Below, piece by piece: positions 1 to 11,749 of a stretch of DNA of 64,000 bases. Location: NCBI GenBank assembly GCA_005281725.1, contig SSBO01000001.1, forward strand, positions 9,483,334 through 9,547,333, written 5' to 3'. The first letter of the stretch is position 1; every line of letters starts with the position of its first letter. The DNA comes from Wuchereria bancrofti (lineage: Eukaryota > Nematoda > Chromadorea > Rhabditida > Onchocercidae). The notes under the pieces were generated by a model, which saw nothing but the letters and a program-made list of their open reading frames with translations, did not search any database and was not told the origin of the DNA. Position numbers and translations under genes: made by a program.

Positions 1-582
1 TATTACTACTACCACTACTACTACTATTATTGTTATTATTGACGTGAATAAATGGTAATTTGAGTTCTTTTAAAGCTAAACAGATTATCAACATCACTAA
101 CTGCAAGATAAGAACAAAATAAAATGAGAAAAATAAATCAAAGAAAAAACAAAGTTCTCAATTAGTTACAATCAGAAATAATAAGCAAATTATAATTTTC
201 GAATATATCACGGTCTACTATCAAACGTCGGCAATATTAGTGCACGATGTTAGCGAAATCCGTGATCTGAACTATTTTCTTGCGCCACATGGAACCACAT
301 GAACTTGAAAAACAGTGCAGTGGATGAAACAGCGCATTAATCACTTATAGAAATTGATCCACAACCATCAAACTGACAATCAGAAAAATTGCCGCCTAAA
401 CCAAACTGCCAAACCCTATCCAGCACTCATAAATTAAAAACTCTACTGTGTAAAGTAAATGTTCGAACATTGATCTTTCATGACGTATAAATCAATAAAA
501 AACAATTAAATCTTATTTGAATTATGTTTCAACATTGCTCGTTGGAAGATAAAATTTTTGAAAGGAAAAGGCACATTTTTAC
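1..582. other. Intron or 3' part of the phosphorylase kinase gene, no exon seen
   Basis: Bases 1-43 are a degenerate TAC/TAT triplet repeat. The rest follows the donor of the last exon I can resolve (low end 583) and should be intron. I searched the minus strand for the next conserved block of the alpha subunit, a hydrophobic stretch after the Gln-Ile-Thr-Val-Gly-Met-Pro region, and found none. Bases 200-430 are slightly less AT-rich than their surroundings but give no supported exon. Confidence 0.5.
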
Positions 583-3500
583 CTGTGACAAAGCATAACT
601 ATTCGCATCATCGTTGTAGATACGCTTAAAAATTTCATGCAATTCTTCCTTAGTTTTTGGAGCTGTAATCGCTTGCTCATTCTTTGATGGCATACCAACT
701 GTGATCTGCTTTTGACGTACTAAAAGATGAGTTACTGATTTGGATAATTCATCCAGCAAACGCTTCAACAATCCAAATGACAGACGAATCAAAGACCAAT
801 TACGACTTTCACATGCCTGAAAATATTCTATAGCATTTATAAAAATGGTACGAATGTGATTTATTTAGAATGATAATAATAATATAATAGAACAATATTT
901 AATATACATATATTAAAGTGTTAAGCATAACATAGCTATTATATTTAATGAGTCATTTCTACTCCATAAGAAGCACTTTTGAATTCTTTTTCCAGCAAAT
1001 AAAAATTCTTGGAATCCTAAAAAATTAATGCAAATGTTGAGAACCTTTAAATATATTTCTTCCATGAGTGCTCGAACGGTTGCACCTTTCATATTATTCA
1101 ATTCAGTATCAAAATCAGGTCCTCTGAAATATTAAAACTATTACAATGTGTATTAAAACTATTACTGTGCTTAATAAGAAATTTTAACGGATTAACGTGC
1201 CAAAGATAATATATTTTAGTGCATCTTTACTAACGAAAAAAATCTGTTACAGTTATTTACTTTTTCGTGTCTGTAAGATGCCGAGTTTGTTGCTGTGAAT
1301 TGAAAATGCACTATCTTAGAGTAAAAATCTTAGAGTAAATAGGATACATTCGAGAATATAAAATTGTATGAAACATTATTATATAAACATTTCAAATATT
1401 AATACTTTTTCATCCACAAATAATGAACAATGGATGCTTGCTCATCTAAAACATTTGTCCCAATTAACATATCAATCAAATCTGCTGTTGACATTTCGTC
1501 CATTTGTGCTGTATCCAATCTGGAATATCACTTATTAGCAATTAAACCTTGTTCTAATTTTATTTAGCATCAATATGATCATTGGACTGAGAATCCTGTA
1601 GTTAATTGATCATTTACTAAACGATAGTGACGTAATTACATACCACACACGCATAATGGCAGTCAGCCGATACTCATCTCAATTTAAGGCACTTAATTAC
1701 CTTAGAGTAAGAAAACTAACTTTTTTTCTGAATCGCCACTAGATGTACTTCTCAGAGATACTGCTGACGATGTTCGTATCTTAAATATTGGTATATTAAT
1801 GATATTCATCAATTTTAACTGATCATTATTTTAAGATAGATAGAGAACAGTTATATATGACATTCAATATGCTTCACTATCAGGTACGAAAGAAAACAAG
1901 CTACGACATCTTCAAAAACTTTGTATTTCATTCCTTTCCAGATTTTCTATAAATTTAAAATCCATTATATTCAATAAACTATGCAAAATTATATAAACTG
2001 TATAAAAACTATATAAAACGACAAACTATATAAAACATAGATTCTATTATACTGCTAACTTATAAAGCGTTCTACTGAGTTTCACTTAGGACTAAGTTTT
2101 TATTAAGCTTTTCTTCTGTAAATTTTTCGAAACTAAAATACCAAGTTTTCGCCCACAAAAATTGTGACTATCGAAAGTCAAAAAAATAAGTCAATCAATA
2201 AATAAACAAACCAAATCATCTGTGGAAGTACGTTTTTCAGGTGATAAAAAACGTTTCAAAGGTGGGCATTTATCATTTGTTGGAGTTGGACTACTTTGTT
2301 CTTGTTTACCATAAGATAAATATAATTTGATGAGATCTAAAAAAGAGTTCATAAAATCAGCATTACAGCAGGACAAGACGAAATAACACTACATTACTGG
2401 GATTCAACAAAACAGATTACTACAACACGAATAGTGGTATAATAGTATCTTTGTTGAAATACTGAAGAAAAAAACCGAAAATTTAAAGTATTAAAATAAA
2501 TCACAAGATCTCTTTTTTATCTGGAAAAATTGTCTGTGAATTTTAAAGTTACTAGTTTGTAATCATTTCAAAACAATAAAAGAAAATAAAAAAATCACCT
2601 TGATCATCGCTATCAACTATAATACTACGATGTCGCATTGAAGTTTTGTATACAATACTGTAGCGTTCAGCTTTACTTCTCAATGATAATTGTTCAGACA
2701 ATGATTGTAATGGAAAAGCTGGAAATGTAACATTTTTTAACAACGTAAATATACTCAACACTGTCTCATTTTTCTGTTACACCAAATATCGAATAATATC
2801 ACAATTGATCATGTATTTATCACAGAGATATAATGAAGCTCTCTATAATAAGGTTAATAAGGAGACACATATATCTAAATTTCGTGTACAATCAGAATTT
2901 ATCAAAATTGGTCTAGAAAATTCATGGATTTTTTTTCCTTATCAATCGTGTATAATAATTTACAAGCGAAATATAAGAGTAATAATTTACGTCTTTAGCT
3001 AGAATTCCTTCCTTTATTTGAATAAAACTCATACTTAGTTTCAAATTGTCAACGTTCGAACATGGTAGATTTCGATGCATTGCTTCCTCTTCTTCTTTAA
3101 AAAACAAATCTTCAGCATTATGCCCATAAAATTCCAGTTTGCTAACTGCTGTGGTTCGGAAAAAATCCGATACATTCTTCATCACTACTCTGAAACAAAA
3201 GAAGAAATAGAAATAAAAAATGAATGCTTTGCTTTAGAAAACTGACTGCACCGCATATCTACAATTAACTACTAACTGAATTAAAAAACACTGACAATAT
3301 ATTTCTGATAGTATGAAGTAACATTTTGAAGAATCCATCAGTCTAGTACTGCGCACCTATTTATATGACCACATATCTTTTGGACTAGAATTTCAGAAGT
3401 ATGAACAAATGCTTAACTAGACAACAATAGAAGGAAGTAGAGATGTTACACAATATCACAAGCGATATTATCACGACCTGTAATTCCGATTTCAGGATTT

Positions 3501-6500
3501 GTCACTGCTTAAATTTTAAATCTAAAATCTAGTTCAGGTACTGATTTCAATACCACTGGCATATTACTTTTATTGGTTGTCATTGTGAACACCACCAATA
3601 ATATATATACATATATACACTATTTATCAATAGAAATTAAAAATTTATTAGTAGAAATAAGAGTAGTTTAAACATACCGTGCGCCACCGATATAACCTGT
3701 TGCAATTTTTTTGATCGTTCCTATGACGGATGCTTTCATGTGAACATCAGTAAAGGAACTATCACTTGGTGTCATATCCTAAAAACAAGAACAAATCCTT
3801 TGTACTAAATGAAAAGTGAATGAGAGAAGCTATCACATTATGATCTGAGAACTCGTACATTACATGATCATGCGAACATTTTTTTATGTCGAGAGTAATT
3901 TCTTGTTATCATTTATTTTCTTTTTCTCATTTTCCTTCACTTTTTGTTCTCTTTTTCTCTAGTTCCTTTTTGTTTCTACCTGGTTGAATAATACTTCATT
4001 ATCAAATCTTTGGTCTTGAGCAGAGTGTCAAACGATAAAGAATTAAATTTCTTAAATTGAACCACTAGGTGGGTAAGTACAACAGTAAGCTTAAAAGTAA
4101 AGAATAATTATGGAACATAACAAAAATGATCTCTATATGATAAGAAATAAGCTTACTGCTTCAAGCATATGCTTTGCAACAATTAGTACAATTAATGGTC
4201 GACCAGATACTGACGTGTTATTCCAACTGCTATATATATACTGAAGCTCTGAACTCCATTCATTCATAAGAATTCGAATATCATACATCAAATATGAACG
4301 TTTTTGATCCATAAACTGAAAAGGAAAACGCATTACACGTGAGTATAATCTGTACGTGTACTCATAAATATATATGCAGAAAGAGTAGAAAATGCTAATA
4401 AAAATCAATCAATTCATGAATGAGAATCAAAATAAAACAAAATAACAGATGCACAGACGATATCTTTAAAGGTTAAACAAATTATTACCTGCGGTGTGAA
4501 AATGACGAATTTTTGTCCCAGTTGATAAAGTTTACTAGTGCTGAGTACACCAATTTCACGATCCAAAGGACGACCGGTGAGTCCCAATTTTTCAGATTCT
4601 CCTAATCTAAAAAAAATAATGTTAAAAAAAATATAATAAATCAATTTTTAAACAAAACATAATTCGTGAAATTTACTTTCGCATGGACTAAACTATTTCC
4701 AATTGTTTACGAATGTTCCAAAAGGTAATTTTATTCAATTATATTTTAATGTATAACGCCCAACTTGAAAACTAATCCACAATGTATAAACTTATTAGTT
4801 AACGGATTTTCCATCTTTCCGGAATACTCTGCATTGCCATCAATTCGAAACAGGAAAAGTTCACTCCTCCATTATTTCGAAAAACACAAAGTTTAATAAA
4901 ATATGAAATTTTAACTGACTTCTCATACTATAACATTAAATAAAAAAAATTAACAAAATGCAAGCCTTGATAAAATTCGAGCAAATACAGATGGAGGTTG
5001 AATGCAAAATACTTCATCAATTTCACTAATATTCTGCACTTGTATATCTTGTGCCAATAGTTCTTGTTGTACTTCATATGTTTCAGCCAATATTGATACT
5101 TTAAAATTTAAAATGAAACATTTCAATCAATACATGACAGGATAGCAAAATGAATGAATAAAAACAGACATCGAAGAAATTGTCTGATTAATATTTTAAT
5201 AAAGCGATTTTTCATATTATAACATTAAATGATCTAAAAACAAACCTTGAACTTCGCAAGGAGGATGTTTTTCATATGCTGACAATCGCCTTCTTAATGG
5301 ATCCAGTTCAGCTGGTGTTAGAAAACCATCATATAGTAAACAACATATGATATACAGTGCTTGTGCCCATAAAAATGGTCTAAAAAACTTGTTGGTATTT
5401 TAAATTATTCCGCAAAAAATATTTCAATATTTTTTACTTATTGCGATGTAGTTATGCCAGGATGTAAATTTCATTATGCATCGATAACATTACAGATTTT
5501 TTTTATCTCCAAAAAAGAAGCCTATAATGAATTCACAAGATATTTCCAAATAAAAATCTCACCAACCATAAAAAATCAAAAGAAATAAAATGTGTGGACA
5601 GAAAATATTCAAAAATCATAACCTCAAAAGGTTTTACAGTTTCTAACTTACATTGCTCCACAAGCTTCCCTAGCTTGGCTACCACGTTGCAGCTTTTCTT
5701 CCGCCACTTTATCATATGGTACTTTATAAAGTTCAGGCACTAGTCGTAAACCATTCTCGCTGATAACAATCTGAAACCTTTTTTTTTTCTTGGAGAGAAA
5801 AAAAAATAGGACCACTCGTGTAAATTTTTTTGTAAGATGCAACCTTTCTTCTTCACCTTTCAAAACAATTAATGCAAATTGCAACACATATCCAAATAAA
5901 TTGAATTTCATTTTCCACGCACGTTAAAGTAGAGATTACTCAAGTGAGCCAAGATTTTTCAATTCAAATTATTTCTCAAATATTTACACTAAAATATATT
6001 ATTTTCGGGCTATGAAATGCTCTTGTTGCTAAGGACTTCAAAAACTATTTTTTACCTCAGCAAATTTGGTTACTACCATTTAAAAACATCGTCAATTTTA
6101 ACATGAATAGCGCTATATTTCTTCTTGTCTTCTTACAAAGATTTTCTTCCCTTCTACACCATCATTTATTAGTGATGCATTATCAGACTTATGTTAAATT
6201 CAACAATTTCATACATCTTCCATAATTGTCCAGTAATGTTCAACCATAACATCGTCACGAGAAAATACAGCATCCAGCATGAGAAAACAAATTGATAAAG
6301 GCCATTCACATTCTACATCTTCAAACTGTTGCAATTCAGAATTGTTATAATACAAACGAGATGGATCCTGAAAAATTAAAAAAAAACATAACTGTATAGA
6401 GAAGCAAAAAAAAAAAAATACCGAAATTCTACAGTTATCATCATGAATCTACTGCTGGCGATTATTTGAATAAAGATCTTAGACTGCTGCTGCTGGTTAA

Positions 6501-9346
6501 GCTATGATCGATTTCAGAACTTTATCACATCTCTTTACTACTAAATTTTTAGTTAGAATTATTTTGCCTCCAGTGGTGTTTTGTAACCATCACGTAGAAA
6601 ACGTCGACAACCATAACGACCAAGCAACGTATCAATGATTGTTTGACGAGTAAGTTGAATTAAACTTTGCTCTTCCACTGCAAATGCCGGATATGAAATG
6701 ACACTCAGAAGCGCCAAATCAGTTTCCTTAAATTATTCGAAAAAATTCCTTAAATTAGTAAAGAATTGCACAAATATAAAGAACAAGAAAATGAGAAGTT
6801 GAATTGCAAAGGAAAAAAAGTCTAAAAAATATACTTTAGAAAATGATTCACGGGGTAACATCGATGTCAACAAAGCTGAACACTGCTGAATTTGATCCGG
6901 TAATACATGAATAACAGATCCTGAAAGAAAAAAAACAGGCAAGATTAAAACAAGAAACAAGTCCCAAAGATAATCTCCTCATTTCCTTCCCTTCCTTACA
7001 AAAAGAAGCAAGAAAAGAAAAACGGAGTCAGTTGACAAACATTAAAACTCTAACAATTCATGACGTATGATACAAATCGAAGTATCGATAATACGAAAAC
7101 ATTTTAAATCAAGAAACCTTTTGAACCATCTCCAAACAAATCGCCAACATCATTGAGAGCTTGCAATGCTGCTTTTACCATACCAACACTACTAGAGTTT
7201 AGTTCCCGTATTCCTTGGTTTGTTTTATCACCACGTTCCCAAACACCATAATCCTTCAATTTATTCACAATAAGAGGAATCACATGAAAAAAGAAAAACA
7301 ACAAACAAACAAACAAAAATTGACTACCAATGGTTAGCTGTGGAATAATTTCTTATTCTAATAATCTGTTTTAATTTCGAACACTAAGTTGAACACTTCT
7401 CAGAAGTACATTCTAAAAAATAAATAAACTGATTTACACTAAATCCAATAAATTTGCTGGTAAAATAAAATAGCAAATGAAAAGTTTTTCATAAGTTCTT
7501 GAACGAAACTACTAATGATGCATATTTGTAAAAAGGAAAATAGCTACCGGTGTTCGATAACCTGCTTCGATGTAATACACTAAATTTTGTACAAAAGCAA
7601 CTTCATCAAAATTTCGAACAATTTGCAGTCCTAAAACTTGCAATATTGTATATTTATTTGTTTGTATTTAATTTAATATTTTGATAATAAAAAAAATGTA
7701 GTAATAAATTGGAAAAAACTGAACAAAGAATCAGAAATGTGGCAGCATTTTTGTTCACCCAATTTATATTTCAATATAACATAAAAATGAACAGAGAATG
7801 TCTTTCAAAACAGTATAATTATGGTTAAATATATTTTCCAAATTGACTGATATTCGGGGGCTGCCATTTCATTACTAAAGCTGTCGTCCAACACTAACAA
7901 GATCATTAAAATTTCAAAAAGATCTAATTTTTTTTTTTCAAAGTTAATTCTTGCTTCTCAAGGTTATATTTACCTGATGCTGTTAATTGGGCTAGTGTTA
8001 GTAAAAAGAGTGATATCGCATCAATTTGCAAATGTCCCCATTCATCATCACCAACAACGGTGCTCTTTGTTTGTGCTGAATATTTAGCATGAAGAGCATC
8101 ATTTTTACGCTGATATAATTTGAACTGTTCAACCTTATCTGATTGACGCATCATACATTCCAACAATGACTGCATAGTTTTCACACTAAAACGATTAAAA
8201 ACGCACTCCAATGTATAATGATAAGAAACTGATGATAAGAAACTATATAGTAATAAGAAAATAAAATCCTCACAATGTTATTGTGATCCATCTGTTACTT
8301 TGATCAAGTCACTGTCATAATGCTACATGCTGTTTATTTCACAAAATTTAATAAATAATATTATACCAGTGATATTTCTGAATGTCGAAATGGTTAGCAA
8401 ATAAATAGCTAAACTATTAATCTAATCAATGAAGCAACAAAACACTTATCATTATTGACATTCTACCTTTAGACCAATGAAATACTTTACCAGGTTAATC
8501 CTAATTCATTTGCTTTAGCAAGATCTTCGTTTACATCGGCACTTTTCTGGTATGCACGATACATTGCCCATATTGCATGAGTTGCATATAAATTATCACG
8601 TACCCAAGCATGATCAGGTGAACCCTTAAAAATGAAAAAATAATAAGTACAGAAGGGAATGAAAAACAAAAAAAAAAAAAAAAAATAAGAGGAACTCTTT
8701 ATATTTCTCACAATAATAAAAATAACCTGAAATCGAACAAGTTACTAATGCATAATAAATGAGTGATGATAATATACTATATTTTTTTGCTTGAAAAAAT
8801 TTCTGTTGAAGTTTACCTACTTTGAAATCATTCAAAATACGATAACGTAAGTTTTTTTAACTAATCTACCAGAATGAAACAAATAACTGCGTCTTATCTA
8901 GTAGTTAATTATTTAATTTAACATCTAGTAGTTATTTAATTTGAAGCACAACAAATGGCTTGAATTTCAGCCATTTAATAATTATCTAACTAATCTTGAG
9001 TATTTGTAAAATCACCCCAAAAAAATTATATACAATAACCAAATCACATTTAATTCATTAATAAACAATTAGCGAATAATTTAACCAATTAAAAAAAGAA
9101 GCAAACAATTACCTAATCATATAATGCTAAGTTATTCTTCCAGGGACATTTCTTCTGCTCTTTCTCTTCTTCGTCCTCATCATGAATTATTCCGTTTTGA
9201 AATTTAGTTTAGAATTTTATGAAAATTCATACCTCAATGTCATTGGTGAATAAACCAGTGACAGGATTTTGATATTTTAGAATGGTCTCTTCAACAAGAT
9301 GCATCAAACAGTCCAAACGCACACTGGAACCACTTCTCGAACGCAT
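583..9346 (-). CDS. PHKA: Phosphorylase b kinase regulatory subunit alpha (3'-partial, 21 exons)
   Basis: Large regulatory subunit of the kinase that activates glycogen phosphorylase. Exons in transcript order: 9346-9233, 8624-8491, 8185-7974, 7630-7548, 7253-7118, 6920-6835, 6726-6568, 6367-6215, 5770-5652, 5379-5246, 5098-4966, 4606-4489, 4315-4157, 3778-3678, 3189-2991, 2773-2599, 2336-2212, 1779-1721, 1519-1406, 1123-1045, 816-583. All phases fit, giving about 942 residues. The start [12 protein letters not shown], followed by YQNPVTGLF, matches the known alpha-subunit N-terminus. Further family blocks are [61 protein letters not shown] and KLGLTGRP; the first part is the GH15-like glucoamylase-type domain. 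The region encoded by the exons at 3189-1721 is divergent and Ser/Lys-rich, as expected for the regulatory linker. The last exon holds the conserved [10 protein letters not shown]. Two introns appear to use GC donors. About 250-300 C-terminal residues are missing beyond base 1. Alpha rather than beta, because the start and the blocks after the N-terminus follow alpha. Confidence 0.95.
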
Positions 9347-9708
9347 CCTATTAATCAATTTGTTCACCCAAAAACTTCCTTAAAAACCTTGAAAATTCGT
9401 AATCCGGAAGGAACATCTTTCTCTTCATTTAACATAAACATTTTTTCTGCTCTTTTTCTTCTTCATTCTTATCATGAAATTATTCCGTTTTGCAATTTAA
9501 TTTAAAATTTTATGAAAAAAAAATTCACGTTTTCCGATTCGAATCTTTAACATTATGAATGGAACAGTAATATTCATTACAATCCTCCAAACACGTGAAA
9601 ACACACACAAAAAAAAGATAAGTAATCGTACATATGATATGTACGCATGTGAGTAATCACATACAAAAATAACGTACAAACATATATTAACTGATTAGTA
9701 TTTTTTAA
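9347..9708. other. Upstream flank of the phosphorylase kinase gene
   Basis: This is 5' flank. On the minus strand an AG (taatag) lies one base before the ATG and could be a trans-splice acceptor, although its polypyrimidine tract is poor. Bases 9440-9517 are a diverged copy of 9148-9227 in intron 1. No TATA-like element or other gene is evident before the satellite begins at 9709. Confidence 0.4.
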
Positions 9709-10427
9709 GAGCGATGAGATTTGCAAGATAGAACACTTTTCGTGAAATTAGAGAGTGATAAGATTTACAAGATAGAACACTTTTCGTGAAATTAGAGAGT
9801 GATGAGATTTGCAAGATAGAACTTCTTCCGTGAAATTAGAGAGTGATGAGATTTGCGAGATAGAACACTTTTCGTGAAATTAGAGAGTGATGAGATTTGC
9901 AAGATAGAACACTTTTCGTGAAATTAGAGAGTGATAAGATTTACAAGATAGAACACTTTTCGTGAAATTAGAGAGTGATGAGATTTGCAAGATAGAACTT
10001 CTTCCGTGAAATTAGAGAGTGATGAGATTTGCGAGATAGAACACTTTTCGTGAAATTAGAGAGTGATGAGATTTGCAAGATAGAACACTTTTCGTGAAAT
10101 TAGAGAGTGATGAGATTTGCAAGATAGAACAGTTTTCGTGAAATTAGAGAGTGATGAGATTTGCAAGATAGAACACTTTTCATGAAATTAGAGAGTGATG
10201 AGATTTGCGAGATAGAACAGTTTTCGTGAAATTAGAGAGTGATGAGATTTGCAAGATAGAACACTTTTCATGAAATTAGAGAGTGATGAGATTTGCGAGA
10301 TAGAACACTTTTCATGAAATTAGAGAGTGATGAGATTTGCAAGATAGAACACTTTTCGTGAAATTAGAGAGTAATAAGATTTACAAGATAGAACACTTTT
10401 CGTGAAATTAGAGAGTAATAAGATTTG
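9709..10427. repeat. 44-bp tandem satellite, 16 full copies plus a partial one
   Basis: Sixteen head-to-tail units of exactly 44 bases run from 9709 to 10412, with a 15-base partial unit after them. Each unit contains a gag-tgatgagattt core, then gatagaac, then tgaaattaga. Units differ at a few fixed positions: gcaag/gcgag/acaag, aacac/aacag/aactt, and ttcgtg/ttcatg/tccgtg. Units 1-4 recur in the same order as units 5-8 (one C/T difference in unit 1), giving a 176-bp higher-order period. It lies between two minus-strand genes, about 0.36 kb upstream of the phosphorylase kinase start. There are no unique spacers, so it is not a CRISPR-like array. Confidence 0.97.
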
Positions 10428-10730
10428 GACGACTGTAAGGCACAATATCTCCTCGAGGGCATATAAAATGCGCCCAGAAGCTAAAGTCCAATGACTGGGC
10501 TTATGCCCAAGTTGCAAATAAAAAAAACAGCTATGGGATGAAACTAGCATTAGGTAGTGTGTGTCTGGTCGTATTTGGGGTCAGATATCTGCCCTGTGGG
10601 TTGACCTTTCATGAAGTTCACTCATGGAATAATAACTTTATCGCCAAATATGTTACTGTTCCGCACTATTTGTTGAAACTTTTTCAACAAATTTTGAAAT
10701 TTCATCATGAAAATTTATGATAGGTAATGA
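10428..10730. other. Less AT-rich island after the satellite, function unknown
   Basis: This stretch is clearly less AT-rich than its neighbours. It holds two possible hairpins: a GCCCAG/CTGGGC pair near 10473-10501, and a perfect 10-base stem TTTGTTGAAA/TTTCAACAAA at 10669-10691 with a 3-base loop. A plus-strand frame at 10538-10720 could encode 60 residues starting MKLALGSVCLVVFGV, which resembles a signal peptide, but there is no homology or splice evidence. It may be a fossil element, an unrecognised RNA or simply unique flank. Confidence 0.35.
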
Positions 10731-11749
10731 AAAGTGTTAAAGTAATCAAGAAAATAGTTTTAAAAATTTTTATAAAATTCCAAACAGTAATCGAAATTTA
10801 CGAATAACATTTAATAAATAAAAATAAGAACTTCCCAATTTATGAATAACATTGTTTTTTTTTTTTTCTTTTTTCAAAGAGCTTTAGAGCATAAATAATT
10901 CATGTGATTAGAACTATTGTCCGGTTGAATAGATGGATTAAACGGAATGGTTTGATAGCTAATATCTTGCATATTATCCGGAATTCAAATACATGAAAGT
11001 ATATGAATTGTATAATTAATAGTTACAATATTTTAAAAAAATTAAAAATTAACAGTTACAACATTAAATACACAAATTTATGTATTCAGGAATGGTTGAA
11101 TTGAGGCAATCTGTAAAATTATCACATATCTTTTCATGTCTTAGTTTTACTTGACTAGTGATCTCATAAGAAAAAAACCGAAATTCTCAAGATTACCAAA
11201 TTCCTGAGCGTTTAGTCCTATCTGACTTTAATTAAAAAATTATTACAATTAACTTTTGTATTTTTGCCATGTTATGAATGATTCCAATTTCTAAAATTGC
11301 TATAGAATACTACATCAATGAGATCCTTTTTTTCATTGGGATCACAATTTTGTAGAAAGATTGAATTTACGTCAAATTTGATAATAAAGCAAGAAAACCA
11401 TTTCATAGTATCAAAGCGAAAGCAATTTTTTCATGCGTAAACAGCATGGAGAAATCATACATATTACAATTCCATGTAAATAGAAAACAAAAATTCGAAT
11501 TTAGTTATTGTTTATTTGATATTTAATTCGTTCTTTTTTTAGAAATGCTCGGTATGCTTAATGTAAATTTAATCCGAATCTGAGTAATTTGAATGAATCC
11601 AAGTCTAATTCGCGTTAATTAAACTTGAGTACTGAAAGCGTTTAAATTTAAATTAATTCTATTATATTCAGATGTTAAATTGTTTTATTTATGTAGCTAA
11701 AATTATTGTGGAACATTGCATGATATGAACAAATTTAATAATTTAATCA
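10731..11749. other. Intergenic, 3' flank of the ML-domain gene
   Basis: AT-rich sequence without a recognised gene. A minus-strand AATAAA (tttatt on the plus strand at 11684-11689) lies about 60 bases past the stop codon of the ML gene and is the likely poly(A) signal. Nothing else was recognised. Confidence 0.5.
11684..11689 (-). terminator. Putative poly(A) signal AATAAA of the ML-domain gene
   Basis: Canonical hexamer on the minus strand about 60 nt downstream of the TGA at 11752-11750. In so AT-rich a region a chance match is possible, but its position is typical. Confidence 0.5.

Noticed and set aside
583..9346. Phosphorylase kinase beta instead of alpha
   Set aside because: The N-terminus [12 protein letters not shown] with YQNPVTGLF, and the blocks GDKTNQG and SVIHVLPD, follow the alpha subunit. 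Beta has different sequence at these positions.
9709..10427. CRISPR-like array
   Set aside because: The repeats are contiguous without unique spacers and lie in a eukaryotic nuclear context. It is a satellite.
10320..10550. 76-codon minus-strand frame including satellite sequence
   Set aside because: Most of it translates the 44-bp satellite; no conserved residues or splice support.
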